From contig JAOUEG010000149.1 of the NCBI GenBank assembly GCA_029858845.1, forward strand, positions 1 to 5,251: a stretch of DNA of 5,251 nucleotides, written 5' to 3'. The translations under genes were made by a program, and so were the position numbers. This document shows, one piece after another, positions 1 through 5,251 of the stretch (its first letter is position 1; each line of letters begins with the position of its first letter). The DNA comes from Chloroflexota bacterium. Its GTDB lineage: Bacteria; Chloroflexota; Limnocylindria; Limnocylindrales; CSP1-4. The notes beneath the pieces are model-generated. The model was not told the DNA's origin. It searched no databases and was given only the letters and a program-made list of their open reading frames with translations.

Positions 1-1074
1 CTCTCGTCGGGCCTGATCTACGCCCCGGGATTGCACGCAGACCCGGCCGAGATGGCGACGCTCGTGACTGCGGCCACGCGCCGGGGTGGCCTGTACGCGA
101 CGCACATGCGTGACGAGACCCGGGGCCTGTTCGATTCACTCGCGGAATCGATCGCCACGATCCGCGCGGCCGCCGATGCTGGCGTCGATGCGCCGCGGCT
201 TCAGATCTCCCACCTCAAGTGCGGCTCCGCAGCCGTCTGGGGCCGGGCCGGCGACGCCGTCGCGACGCTCGAGGCGGCTCGGGCCGAAGGGCTGGATGTC
301 GCGGCGGATCAGTATCCCTACACGGCGGCGGCCACGACGCTCGCGACGGTGGTGCCGCCGGCGCTCCTCGCGCTCGGGATCGATGCCTGCCTCGCCGCAC
401 TCGGCGACCTCGAGGTACGAGCGATGGTCCGCGCCGAGATCGAACGGGGCATCTCGGGCTGGGAGAACGTGGCCATGGATCCGGGCTGGGAGGGCATCGC
501 GATCTCGTTCGCCGCGAGTCATCCGGACTGGTCCGGTAGGACCCTGGGCGAGCTCGGCGAGTCGCTCGGGGCCGACCCGATGGACCTGGCGTTCGACGCG
601 CTCATCGACGACCGCCTCGATGTGTCCGTCGTCCTCCATTGCATGGACGAGCGCGACGTGGAGACGATCATGGCCGTGCCGTGGATCGCCGTCTGCACGG
701 ACGCGGAGGGTCGCCGCCCCGGTCATCCGATCCTGGATGCCGGCCGGCCCCATCCGCGCACCTATGGGAGCACCGCCCGCGTGCTCGGCCACTACGTCAG
801 GGATCGCGGCCTGATCCCGCTGGAGGTCGCGATCGCCAAGATGACGTCGGTACCGGCAGCCCGGCTCGGCCTGCGCGACCGTGGGGTCGTTCGCGAAGGG
901 GCGTTCGCGGACCTCGTCGTCGTCGACCCGGCATCGGTCGCGGATGAGGCTTCCTACGAGGAGCCATCACGTCATCCGGCCGGCATCGAGCACGTGATCG
1001 TCAACGGCCGGCTCGCGGTGCTCGACGGGGCCGAAACGGGCGAACGGGCTGGCCGCCTCCTGCGCAGAGCCTGA
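1..1074 (+). CDS. N-acyl-D-amino-acid deacylase (D-aminoacylase), amidohydrolase superfamily; 5' end missing
   Basis: This is the C-terminal part of a metal-dependent amidohydrolase that likely hydrolyses N-acyl-D-amino acids to D-amino acid plus carboxylate in the cytoplasm. The frame is open from base 1, and the first residues (LSSGLIYAPG) match a conserved internal stretch of this family, so the start lies upstream; the TTG at 31 is internal. Two metal-ligand histidines are visible: ATHMRDE (His codon 103-105) and ISHLK (His codon 211-213), corresponding to His220 and His250 of the Alcaligenes enzyme from family knowledge. The catalytic Asp is probably in CTDAEG (codon 700-702), where relatives usually read S/T-D-G, so the local loop is slightly atypical. 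The PHPRTYG segment, the KMTSVPAARLGL helix, the REGAFADLVVVDP strand and the IVNG C-terminal sandwich domain are all typical. The missing N-terminal part should carry the HxH and Cys ligands. The family is secure; the exact acyl or amino-acid preference is not. The metallohydrolase gene follows 84 bp downstream on the same strand. Confidence 0.9.
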   Translation, partial: LSSGLIYAPGLHADPAEMATLVTAATRRGGLYATHMRDETRGLFDSLAESIATIRAAADAGVDAPRLQISHLKCGSAAVWGRAGDAVATLEAARAEGLDVAADQYPYTAAATTLATVVPPALLALGIDACLAALGDLEVRAMVRAEIERGISGWENVAMDPGWEGIAISFAASHPDWSGRTLGELGESLGADPMDLAFDALIDDRLDVSVVLHCMDERDVETIMAVPWIAVCTDAEGRRPGHPILDAGRPHPRTYGSTARVLGHYVRDRGLIPLEVAIAKMTSVPAARLGLRDRGVVREGAFADLVVVDPASVADEASYEEPSRHPAGIEHVIVNGRLAVLDGAETGERAGRLLRRA

Positions 1075-1148
1075 GCGGCGGCGCGAGCGCGAGCGGCGAC
1101 CATGGCTCGATCGCATCGGGCGGCGGCATGAGCGGCGCCATCGTGCGA

Positions 1149-1162
1149 CCATCGCGCGATGG
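1149..1162. repeat. perfect 14-bp palindrome over the metallohydrolase start codon
   Basis: The sequence ccatcgcgcgatgg reads the same on both strands and contains the ATG at 1159-1161. A second copy of the left arm lies just upstream, so gccatcg (1137-1143) can also pair with cgatggc (1157-1163) across a 13-nt loop. Either pairing would bury the start codon in RNA, or the DNA could be a dimer-binding site. A palindrome of this length is not very rare by chance in DNA this GC-rich, so a regulatory role is only a possibility. Confidence 0.35.
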
Positions 1163-1920
1163 CCGTCGACGAACGCCAGATCATCGCCCACCTTCCGGAC
1201 GGCCCGGTGCCCTACACGCTCCGGCACTCGCCCCGCGCTCGGAGCCTCCGCGTCGTCGTCCATCCCGACCGCGGGGTCGTCGTCACGGTGCCCGCGACGC
1301 GGGCCGGTCGCGCCGAGGGCGAACGCCGCGCCGCGGCGTTCCTGGTCGAACGTGAGCCATGGATCCGACGTCACCTTGCCCGGCAGGCTGGCATCGCCGA
1401 CCTGCTTCGTGCCCGAGGCGGTGCTCGCGACGGCGGGACCATCCCGTTCCTCGGCCGGCTTCACCGCGTCCGCGTGGTGCCCGCGGTCTCGGGGATCCGG
1501 CGTTCGGACGTGGTCCGCTTCGATGACGAATTCGTGATCCATCGAGTCGCACGCGATCACCGCCCGGACGCCGCGATCATGGAGTCGTGGCTGCGGCGCG
1601 AGGCAGCGCACGCGATCGAGGCCGCCGTCGACGTGCACGCCGACGCGCTGGCGGTGACCCCGACGGCGGTGACCCTCCGCGATCCCCGCTCGCGTTGGGG
1701 GAGCGCCTCACGTGCCGGTCGGCTCTCCTTCTCCTGGCGCCTGATCCTGGCGCCCGCCGAGGCCCTGGACACCGTCGTCGTGCACGAACTCGCCCACCTC
1801 CGGGTGTTCGGCCACGGCCCCGCGTTCTGGGCGCTTGTGGCGTCGCGCCGGGCGGACCATCGAGCCTGGCGGCGCTGGTTGCATGAGCACGCCGCGGAAC
1901 TCCACGGTGCACTCGGCTGA
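1159..1920 (+). CDS. YgjP/DUF45-type metal-dependent hydrolase (SprT-like/M48-like zinc metallopeptidase fold)
   Basis: A 253-residue soluble protein of the YgjP (DUF45) family, predicted zinc hydrolases whose physiological substrate is largely unknown. The signature HELAH (His209, Glu210, His213) is followed by His219 in FGHGPAFW, giving the HExxH-x5-H arrangement of the family. Upstream are the other hallmarks: LRDPRSRWGS (173-182) and the LSFSWRLILAP strand-helix (189-199). The N-terminal half (about 18-130) is the usual beta-rich part, with an Arg-rich SPRARSLRVVV stretch. No signal peptide or membrane segment is seen, so it should be cytoplasmic. The start is well constrained: the frame has a stop at 1129-1131 and no other ATG/GTG/TTG before the ATG at 1159. 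There is no Shine-Dalgarno, and the ATG sits inside a perfect 14-bp palindrome. It may be co-transcribed with the deacylase gene 84 bp upstream. The family call is strong; biological function is unknown. Confidence 0.9.
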   Translation: MAVDERQIIAHLPDGPVPYTLRHSPRARSLRVVVHPDRGVVVTVPATRAGRAEGERRAAAFLVEREPWIRRHLARQAGIADLLRARGGARDGGTIPFLGRLHRVRVVPAVSGIRRSDVVRFDDEFVIHRVARDHRPDAAIMESWLRREAAHAIEAAVDVHADALAVTPTAVTLRDPRSRWGSASRAGRLSFSWRLILAPAEALDTVVVHELAHLRVFGHGPAFWALVASRRADHRAWRRWLHEHAAELHGALG

Positions 1921-1943
1921 TCCGGCCCGAGGGTGCCCGGCGC

Positions 1944-1964
1944 CGGTGCATCGCCGATGCATCG
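1944..1964. terminator. hairpin between convergent genes, possible bidirectional terminator
   Basis: In the 55-bp gap between two converging genes, cggtgcat (1944-1951) pairs with atgcatcg (1957-1964), one pair being a G-U wobble, leaving the 5-nt loop cgccg. An alternative outer stem pairs gcgccgg (1940-1946) with ccggcgc (1970-1976). No T-run follows on either strand, so this is not a textbook intrinsic terminator. The location between facing stop codons is the main argument. Confidence 0.4.
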
Positions 1965-1967
1965 CCG
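1947..1967 (+). repeat. two tandem copies of tgcatcgccg, 11-bp period
   Basis: The 10-mer tgcatcgccg occurs at 1947-1956 and again at 1958-1967, separated by one base. The junction creates the 10-bp palindrome cgatgcatcg (1955-1964). The duplication overlaps the hairpin in the same gap and may be what created it. Only two copies exist, so it is a minor repeat rather than an array. Confidence 0.6.
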
Positions 1968-1975
1968 GCCCGGCG

Positions 1976-3016
1976 CTAGATCGGGGCCTGTTCCCCGTCG
2001 CCCGCCCGATCCGCCGGTGTCGCATCGGGGATCGCCGGGTCCGCGGGGTCCGCTCCCGGCGACTCGTCTGACGCCATCTCTTCGAGGAGCGGCGCCCCGG
2101 GCTGCGTCGGGACCGTCCGCGCGGCCGCGGCGCCGAGGGTATACGGCTCGATGACCAGGGCGAAGGTCGCCATCGTCATGGTGGACAGGCCGACGGCGAT
2201 GAGGTCGGAAGCCGTGTGCAGGAACACGCTCTCGGCGCCTTCCGGCGCGCGCAGCAGGGGGAACAGGATGAGCGCGCCGAGGAGGACCATGCCCAGCAGG
2301 ATCGCCCCTGCCGCGACGATCCAGATCGCAGCGAGGATCCGCGGGTGGACACGTCCCTGGTGGGATGGCTGGACGTGCCGGATCCCGACCAGGACGAGCA
2401 GGCCGATGCAGCCGACCAGAGCGCTCAGGATCACCCCGCCCAGGACGTCACTGGCGCGATGCCACCCGGTGACCTGGGTCGCCTGGCCGATGATCGCCGC
2501 GATCGCCGCTGCCGCGACCAGGATCAGCCAGCGGAGGCGGTCCGGGGCGACCAGCAGGGCGCCGATGCCGACCGATGCGGCGACCGTGGCCGTGCCGCTG
2601 GGAAAGGAGTTGCGCAGGATCCAGATCGGCCCGTCGACAAGGGCGGGGCGCGGCAGTCCGACCTTGAGGATCTCGGCGGCCAGGACGGAGCCGGCCATCA
2701 CGGCCACGGCCAGGGCCCCCAGCCCGGGGCGTCGCCGGAGCAGACCCACCAGGGCGATGACCGCCATCGCCCCGACGAACGAGGCCACGCTGACCTGGGA
2801 TAGATAGGTGAGGGAATCGATCCGGGTCGATTCCTCGCGCAGGGTCGCTGCCCGGAGGGCGCTGTTCTCGAGGCGCTGGCCCATCTCGGTCGAGACGAAC
2901 AGGAGATAGACGGCCACGAGGGCGGCGAAGTAGCCGATCGCGGCGACGACGAAGCGTCGAGCCGGATCCGGAGCGGAGCGAATCGCGGGCTCGGGAGCCT
3001 CGGATGGGGCGGTCAC
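1976..3016 (-). CDS. PAP2-superfamily integral membrane protein with non-canonical phosphatase motifs
   Basis: A 346-residue polytopic membrane protein resembling type-2 phosphatidic acid phosphatases (PAP2), which remove phosphate from lipid phosphates or pyrophosphates at the membrane. About eight hydrophobic segments are visible, near residues 22-42, 78-93, 99-116, 143-157, 161-179, 191-212, 227-253 and 267-290, followed by an acidic, Pro/Ala-rich tail (about 300-346). Motif 1 is KVGLPRP (Lys118, Arg123, Pro124), with shorter K-to-RP spacing than the usual KX6RP. Motif 2 is NSFPSGTATVA (136-146): canonical PSGH has become PSGT at Thr142. Motif 3 is GWHRASD (His186, Asp190), keeping the nucleophile-position His and the Asp but lacking the usual Ser-Arg six to seven residues before it. 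Activity is therefore uncertain. The start is GTG at 3016, the only start codon in the 36 bp below the tRNA gene; no Shine-Dalgarno or TANNNT box lies there, so transcription may come from the tRNA promoter. Superfamily membership is fairly secure; enzyme role is inferred. Confidence 0.82.
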   Translation of the reverse strand: MTAPSEAPEPAIRSAPDPARRFVVAAIGYFAALVAVYLLFVSTEMGQRLENSALRAATLREESTRIDSLTYLSQVSVASFVGAMAVIALVGLLRRRPGLGALAVAVMAGSVLAAEILKVGLPRPALVDGPIWILRNSFPSGTATVAASVGIGALLVAPDRLRWLILVAAAAIAAIIGQATQVTGWHRASDVLGGVILSALVGCIGLLVLVGIRHVQPSHQGRVHPRILAAIWIVAAGAILLGMVLLGALILFPLLRAPEGAESVFLHTASDLIAVGLSTMTMATFALVIEPYTLGAAAARTVPTQPGAPLLEEMASDESPGADPADPAIPDATPADRAGDGEQAPI

Positions 3017-3052
3017 GGACGGCTGTGGATCGATCCGATCGGTGGGCAGAGT

Positions 3053-3128
3053 TGGTGGAGATGAGGGGACTCGAACCCCTGACCCCCGCGATGCGAACGC
3101 GGTGCTCTCCCAGCTGAGCTACATCCCC
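3053..3128 (-). tRNA. tRNA-Ala, anticodon CGC
   Basis: The complement folds as a complete 76-nt tRNA. The 7-bp acceptor stem pairs GGGGATG with CATCTCC and includes G3:U70, the classic alanine identity pair. The D arm is GCTC/GAGC with an 8-nt loop. The anticodon stem CCGCG/CGCGG encloses the loop TTCGCAT, giving anticodon CGC, which reads the alanine codon GCG. The T arm AGGGG/CCCCT carries the loop TTCGAGT. The 3' end ACCA is encoded, with CCA at 3053-3055. A dedicated GCG-reading tRNA fits the GC-rich codon use of the neighbouring genes. The PAP2-like gene starts 36 bp downstream on the same strand. Confidence 0.97.
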
Positions 3129-3139
3129 ACGGGCGTCGG

Positions 3140-3145
3140 AGTGTA
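3140..3145 (-). promoter_or_regulatory. putative -10 box for the tRNA-Ala transcript
   Basis: On the minus strand the hexamer TACACT (TANNNT type) ends 11 nt before the tRNA 5' end at 3128, a plausible position for a -10 element with a short leader. No convincing TTGACA-like -35 element is seen about 17 bp further upstream. It is the most AT-rich spot in this part of the divergent region. It could also drive the PAP2-like gene by read-through. Confidence 0.4.
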
Positions 3146-3241
3146 GCACGAGGCCTCTCCGAGATCGGCTCCGCGAATGGGTGCCGCTCGCGTGGATGTC
3201 CCGGCCCGTGCGACCTCGATCCGGTCCGTCGGGCCCGCCGC

Positions 3242-3247
3242 TAGGCT
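3242..3247 (+). promoter_or_regulatory. putative -10 box for a leaderless EamA-transporter transcript
   Basis: TAGGCT (TANNNT type) ends 6 bp before the ATG at 3254. That spacing would put the transcription start at or next to the A of the ATG, the usual layout of leaderless genes. The absence of any Shine-Dalgarno in front of this ATG agrees. No -35 match is evident. A single hexamer match is weak evidence. Confidence 0.35.
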
Positions 3248-3253
3248 CCGCCG

Positions 3254-4174
3254 ATGCCACTCGGCCTGCTGACGGGACTTGGAGCCGCCCTGGCGTGGGG
3301 CACCCTGGATGTCTTCTCGGCCGTCGCCAGCCGGCGCATCGGCAGCCTGAAGGTGACCACCGGCATCCAGGTCATCGGTGCGGCCTTCGTGATCCTCGTG
3401 GCGATCCTGTCCGGCACCGCGGTCCCGGACGATCCAAGGGTGCTCGTCGGTGGCGCGATCGTGGGCCTGGCCGGCGCCGGCGCGTACCTCGCCTACTTCA
3501 CGGGACTGCGGATCGGTCCGATCGCCGTGGTCAGCGGGATGGTCGCCGCGTACGGCGGCCTCACCGTGGTGCTGGCCGTCGTGATCCGCGGCGAGACGCT
3601 GACGACGATCCAGGCCGTCGGGGCTGCCTCCGCCACGATCGGCGTCATCCTCACCGGCGTTCACTTCGACGGCGGCTGGCGTGGCACCAAGTTCGCAAGC
3701 CCGGGTGTCATCTTCGCGGTGGTCGCGCTCGTGCTCTTCGCCACGATGGCGATCGGCAGCGACATCGTCATCGACTACGCCGGCTGGCTCGAGGTCCTGC
3801 TCGTGGCTCGCACGACGAATGCGGTCCTGTCCGTCGCGATCCTCGTGGCCGCCGTCACGGTGGCGCGCCGGATCGCCCAGCCGGTCCTCATCGGTGCGGA
3901 CGGGACGGATGGGTCGCAGGACGATGTCCGTCGCGTGGATGCCAGGGTGATCGGGCTGGTCGGGCTGGCGGGGCTGCTCGACGTCCTTGGCCTCGTCGTC
4001 TTCATGTACGGGCTCGAGCAGGCCGAGACCTGGCTGGTCGGTCTGGCCTCCTCGTTCGGGCCGGCCGTCACCATCATCGCAGCGGTGGCCTTCATGGGTG
4101 AGCGGCTCCGAGGGATCCAGTGGGTCGGGCTGGCGCTCGTGCTCACCGGGATGATCGCGATCGGCCTGCCGTAG
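3254..4174 (+). CDS. EamA-domain (drug/metabolite transporter superfamily) permease
   Basis: A 306-residue inner-membrane protein with ten predicted helices in two homologous halves, the standard EamA/DMT layout; members typically export or exchange amino acids, nucleotides or other small metabolites. Helices lie near residues 3-22, 37-53, 64-83, 89-111, 117-135, 149-167, 179-203, 230-252, 258-281 and 287-305. Each half ends with the family's Gly-Glu signature before its last helix: IRGETLTTIQAVG (Glu114) and FMGERLRGIQWVG (Glu283). These parallel segments show the internal duplication directly. A hydrophilic loop of about 25 residues (205-229) separates helices 7 and 8 and is longer than the other loops. 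The length is typical. The ATG at 3254 leads straight into helix 1; it lacks a Shine-Dalgarno but has a TANNNT box just upstream. The gene is divergent from tRNA-Ala and convergent with the kinase. The substrate cannot be told from sequence. Confidence 0.9.
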   Translation: MPLGLLTGLGAALAWGTLDVFSAVASRRIGSLKVTTGIQVIGAAFVILVAILSGTAVPDDPRVLVGGAIVGLAGAGAYLAYFTGLRIGPIAVVSGMVAAYGGLTVVLAVVIRGETLTTIQAVGAASATIGVILTGVHFDGGWRGTKFASPGVIFAVVALVLFATMAIGSDIVIDYAGWLEVLLVARTTNAVLSVAILVAAVTVARRIAQPVLIGADGTDGSQDDVRRVDARVIGLVGLAGLLDVLGLVVFMYGLEQAETWLVGLASSFGPAVTIIAAVAFMGERLRGIQWVGLALVLTGMIAIGLP

Positions 4175-4207
4175 CGGCCCCGGCCGCGCCGGCGACGTGT
4201 TGGCCGG
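4174..4207. terminator. weak GC-rich hairpins between convergent genes
   Basis: The 44-bp gap between the transporter stop and the kinase stop contains overlapping GC-rich inverted repeats. One pairs gcggcc (4174-4179) with ggccgc (4182-4187); another pairs ccggcc (4180-4185) with ggccgg (4202-4207). The first has almost no loop, and neither is followed by a T-run. Termination is suggested by position only. Confidence 0.22.
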
Positions 4208-4218
4208 AGCGGTGACGA

Positions 4219-5251
4219 TCAGGCGGGGATGCTGAACCAGAAGCGGGTGAGCCCGTTGCGCGATTCCGCCCCGACCCGGCCGCCACCCTGCTCGACCAGC
4301 TGCTTCACGATCGCCAACCCGATCCCGGCGCCGCCGCGAGCCCGGTCGCGCGACTTCTCGACCCGGTAGAACCGCTCGAAGACGTGGTCGAGGTCGTCGG
4401 CCGGGATCGGGTCGCCGGTGTTCGTGATCGACACCAGGACGTCGCCGGGTCGCCGTTCCGCCCGCACCGTGATCGTCCCACCGGGCGTCGTGTAGCGCAC
4501 CGCATTGGAGAGCAGATTGGCCAGCACCTGGGCGAGTCGGTCGGGATCGGCACGCGCGGGCAGGGGCGATGTCAGCCGGACCTCGAGGCGGAGGCCGGCA
4601 CGCTCGATGGATGGCGTCGCCAGTTCCAGCGCCGAGGCGATCGCCTCGGCGAGGTCCAGGTCCACGAGTCGCACCGGGCTCATGCCGGCATCGCCCTCCG
4701 CGAGGGCATCGAGGGATCGCGACAGTCGCACCAGACGGTCCGCCTCTTCGTGGAGCGACTCGTAGGTGGATCGGTCAGCCGTGATGACGCCATCGCGCAA
4801 CGCCTCGAGATACCCCTGCAGGTTGGTCAGGGGCGTCCGCAGCTCATGGGCGGCATTGGCGATGAAGTCGCGGCGAAGCTGCTCCTGCTGCTCGAGCGAC
4901 GCGGCCATCTGGTTGAACGAATCGGCCAGGCTGGCGACTTCCTCCGGGCCACCGCGCGGGACGCGGGCGCCGTAGTCACCGTCCGCGATCCGCCGGGCGG
5001 CGCCGCCGATGGCGGCCAGCGGCCTCGCGAGCATCCTGGCCAGGACGATGGCCAGCACGATGCTGGCCAGGACGGCGATGACGGAGGCGACGACGACGAC
5101 CGTCGTCACCGACTCGTCGTACATCTCCTGGGCGTGCTCCGCCGAGTCACCCGCCTCCATCATCAGGGCGGTGAACACGTCCGCTCCCACCACGGCCACG
5201 CCGACCGCCAGGATCACCAGGCCGACGGCCGCGCTCAGCACGGCCGCCAGC
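4219..5251 (-). CDS. sensor histidine kinase (TM-HAMP-HisKA-HATPase_c), N-terminus beyond the window
   Basis: A membrane-bound two-component sensor kinase that autophosphorylates on His and passes the phosphate to a response regulator. Numbering from the GTG at 5241: first membrane helix about 1-20, short external segment about 21-45, second helix about 46-68, HAMP linker about 69-118, then HisKA with NAAHELRTPL (phospho-acceptor His132). The HATPase_c domain carries the N box LLSNAVRY (Asn246), NTGDPIP (274-280), the F box FERFYRV (288-294) and the G2 box GGAGIGLAIV (303-312). All catalytic motifs are intact. The frame stays open to the window edge, and codons above 5241 (reading L-A-A) continue the hydrophobic helix, so the GTG is probably internal and the gene is 5'-truncated by the window. 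The small external segment suggests sensing at or in the membrane, or via a partner, rather than through a large ligand domain. It resembles BaeS-like kinases; a partner response regulator would be expected upstream, outside this window. The signal is unknown. Confidence 0.93.
   Translation of the reverse strand, partial: LAAVLSAAVGLVILAVGVAVVGADVFTALMMEAGDSAEHAQEMYDESVTTVVVVASVIAVLASIVLAIVLARMLARPLAAIGGAARRIADGDYGARVPRGGPEEVASLADSFNQMAASLEQQEQLRRDFIANAAHELRTPLTNLQGYLEALRDGVITADRSTYESLHEEADRLVRLSRSLDALAEGDAGMSPVRLVDLDLAEAIASALELATPSIERAGLRLEVRLTSPLPARADPDRLAQVLANLLSNAVRYTTPGGTITVRAERRPGDVLVSITNTGDPIPADDLDHVFERFYRVEKSRDRARGGAGIGLAIVKQLVEQGGGRVGAESRNGLTRFWFSIPA

Noticed and set aside
1128..1355. 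Possible small gene starting at ATG 1128, overlapping the metallohydrolase start
   Set aside because: The Arg/Pro-rich translation lies mostly inside the metallohydrolase coding region in another frame and shows no conserved feature or ribosome binding site.
967..1638. A 223-codon minus-strand frame across the deacylase/metallohydrolase junction
   Set aside because: It runs antisense through two well-supported genes and has no recognisable motif; it is explained by the scarcity of stop codons in GC-rich DNA.
2151..2807. Long plus-strand open frames opposite the PAP2-like gene (218 and 195 codons)
   Set aside because: They lie antisense to a gene with clear membrane helices and recognisable motifs. 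Their translations are Arg/Asp/Gln-rich low-complexity products typical of frames opposite GC-rich genes.
3053..3128. tRNA-Ala as a phage or genomic-island attachment site
   Set aside because: tRNA 3' ends are common integration sites, but I found no integrase, no repeated tRNA 3' fragment and no change in composition on either side within this window.
2448..3260. A 270-codon minus-strand frame running through the tRNA and the PAP2-like gene
   Set aside because: It passes through a complete tRNA gene and an alternative frame of the PAP2-like gene; the product is Arg/Gly-rich with no domain.
3181..4101. A 306-codon plus-strand frame overlapping the transporter gene
   Set aside because: It overlaps the EamA gene in another frame and translates to an Arg/Gly-rich sequence without domains. 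The EamA frame has ten helices and family motifs.
1..5251. CRISPR array, insertion sequence, toxin-antitoxin or defence system
   Set aside because: No regularly spaced repeats, transposase motifs, terminal inverted repeats or small paired genes were found; nearly all sequence is accounted for by five ordinary genes and a tRNA.

Overview
The window is GC-rich bacterial DNA with dense coding. It holds five protein genes, two of them cut by the window edges, and one tRNA-Ala gene with an encoded CCA end. Codons strongly favour G or C at the third position. None of the three visible gene starts has a recognisable Shine-Dalgarno sequence, and one has a TANNNT box at the spacing expected for a leaderless transcript. 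This fits a high-GC lineage such as a Chloroflexota (Limnocylindria-like) or actinobacterial genome. The lineage is inferred from composition and gene style only and is not firm.

Layout: 1-1074 (+) is the C-terminal part of an N-acyl-D-amino-acid deacylase of the amidohydrolase superfamily. 1159-1920 (+) is a YgjP/DUF45-type HExxH metallohydrolase. A 55-bp convergent gap with a hairpin and an 11-bp-period repeat follows. 1976-3016 (-) is a multi-pass membrane protein of the PAP2 phosphatase superfamily with altered catalytic motifs. 3053-3128 (-) is tRNA-Ala(CGC), immediately upstream of and co-directional with the PAP2-like gene. 3129-3253 is a divergent promoter region. 3254-4174 (+) is a ten-helix EamA/DMT-family transporter. 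A 44-bp convergent gap follows. 4219-5251 (-) is a sensor histidine kinase (membrane segments, HAMP, HisKA, HATPase_c) whose N-terminus lies beyond the right edge.

The genes do not form one pathway. They look like ordinary chromosomal housekeeping and accessory genes in short transcription units: D-amino-acid derivative catabolism, a protease-like hydrolase, lipid-phosphate chemistry, metabolite export and signalling. I see no mobile element, CRISPR array, phage gene, toxin-antitoxin pair or defence island. The points most worth a second look are the PAP2-like protein lacking canonical catalytic residues, its apparent dependence on the tRNA promoter, and the palindrome over the metallohydrolase start codon. 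I do not see convincing evidence of a new biological system here.
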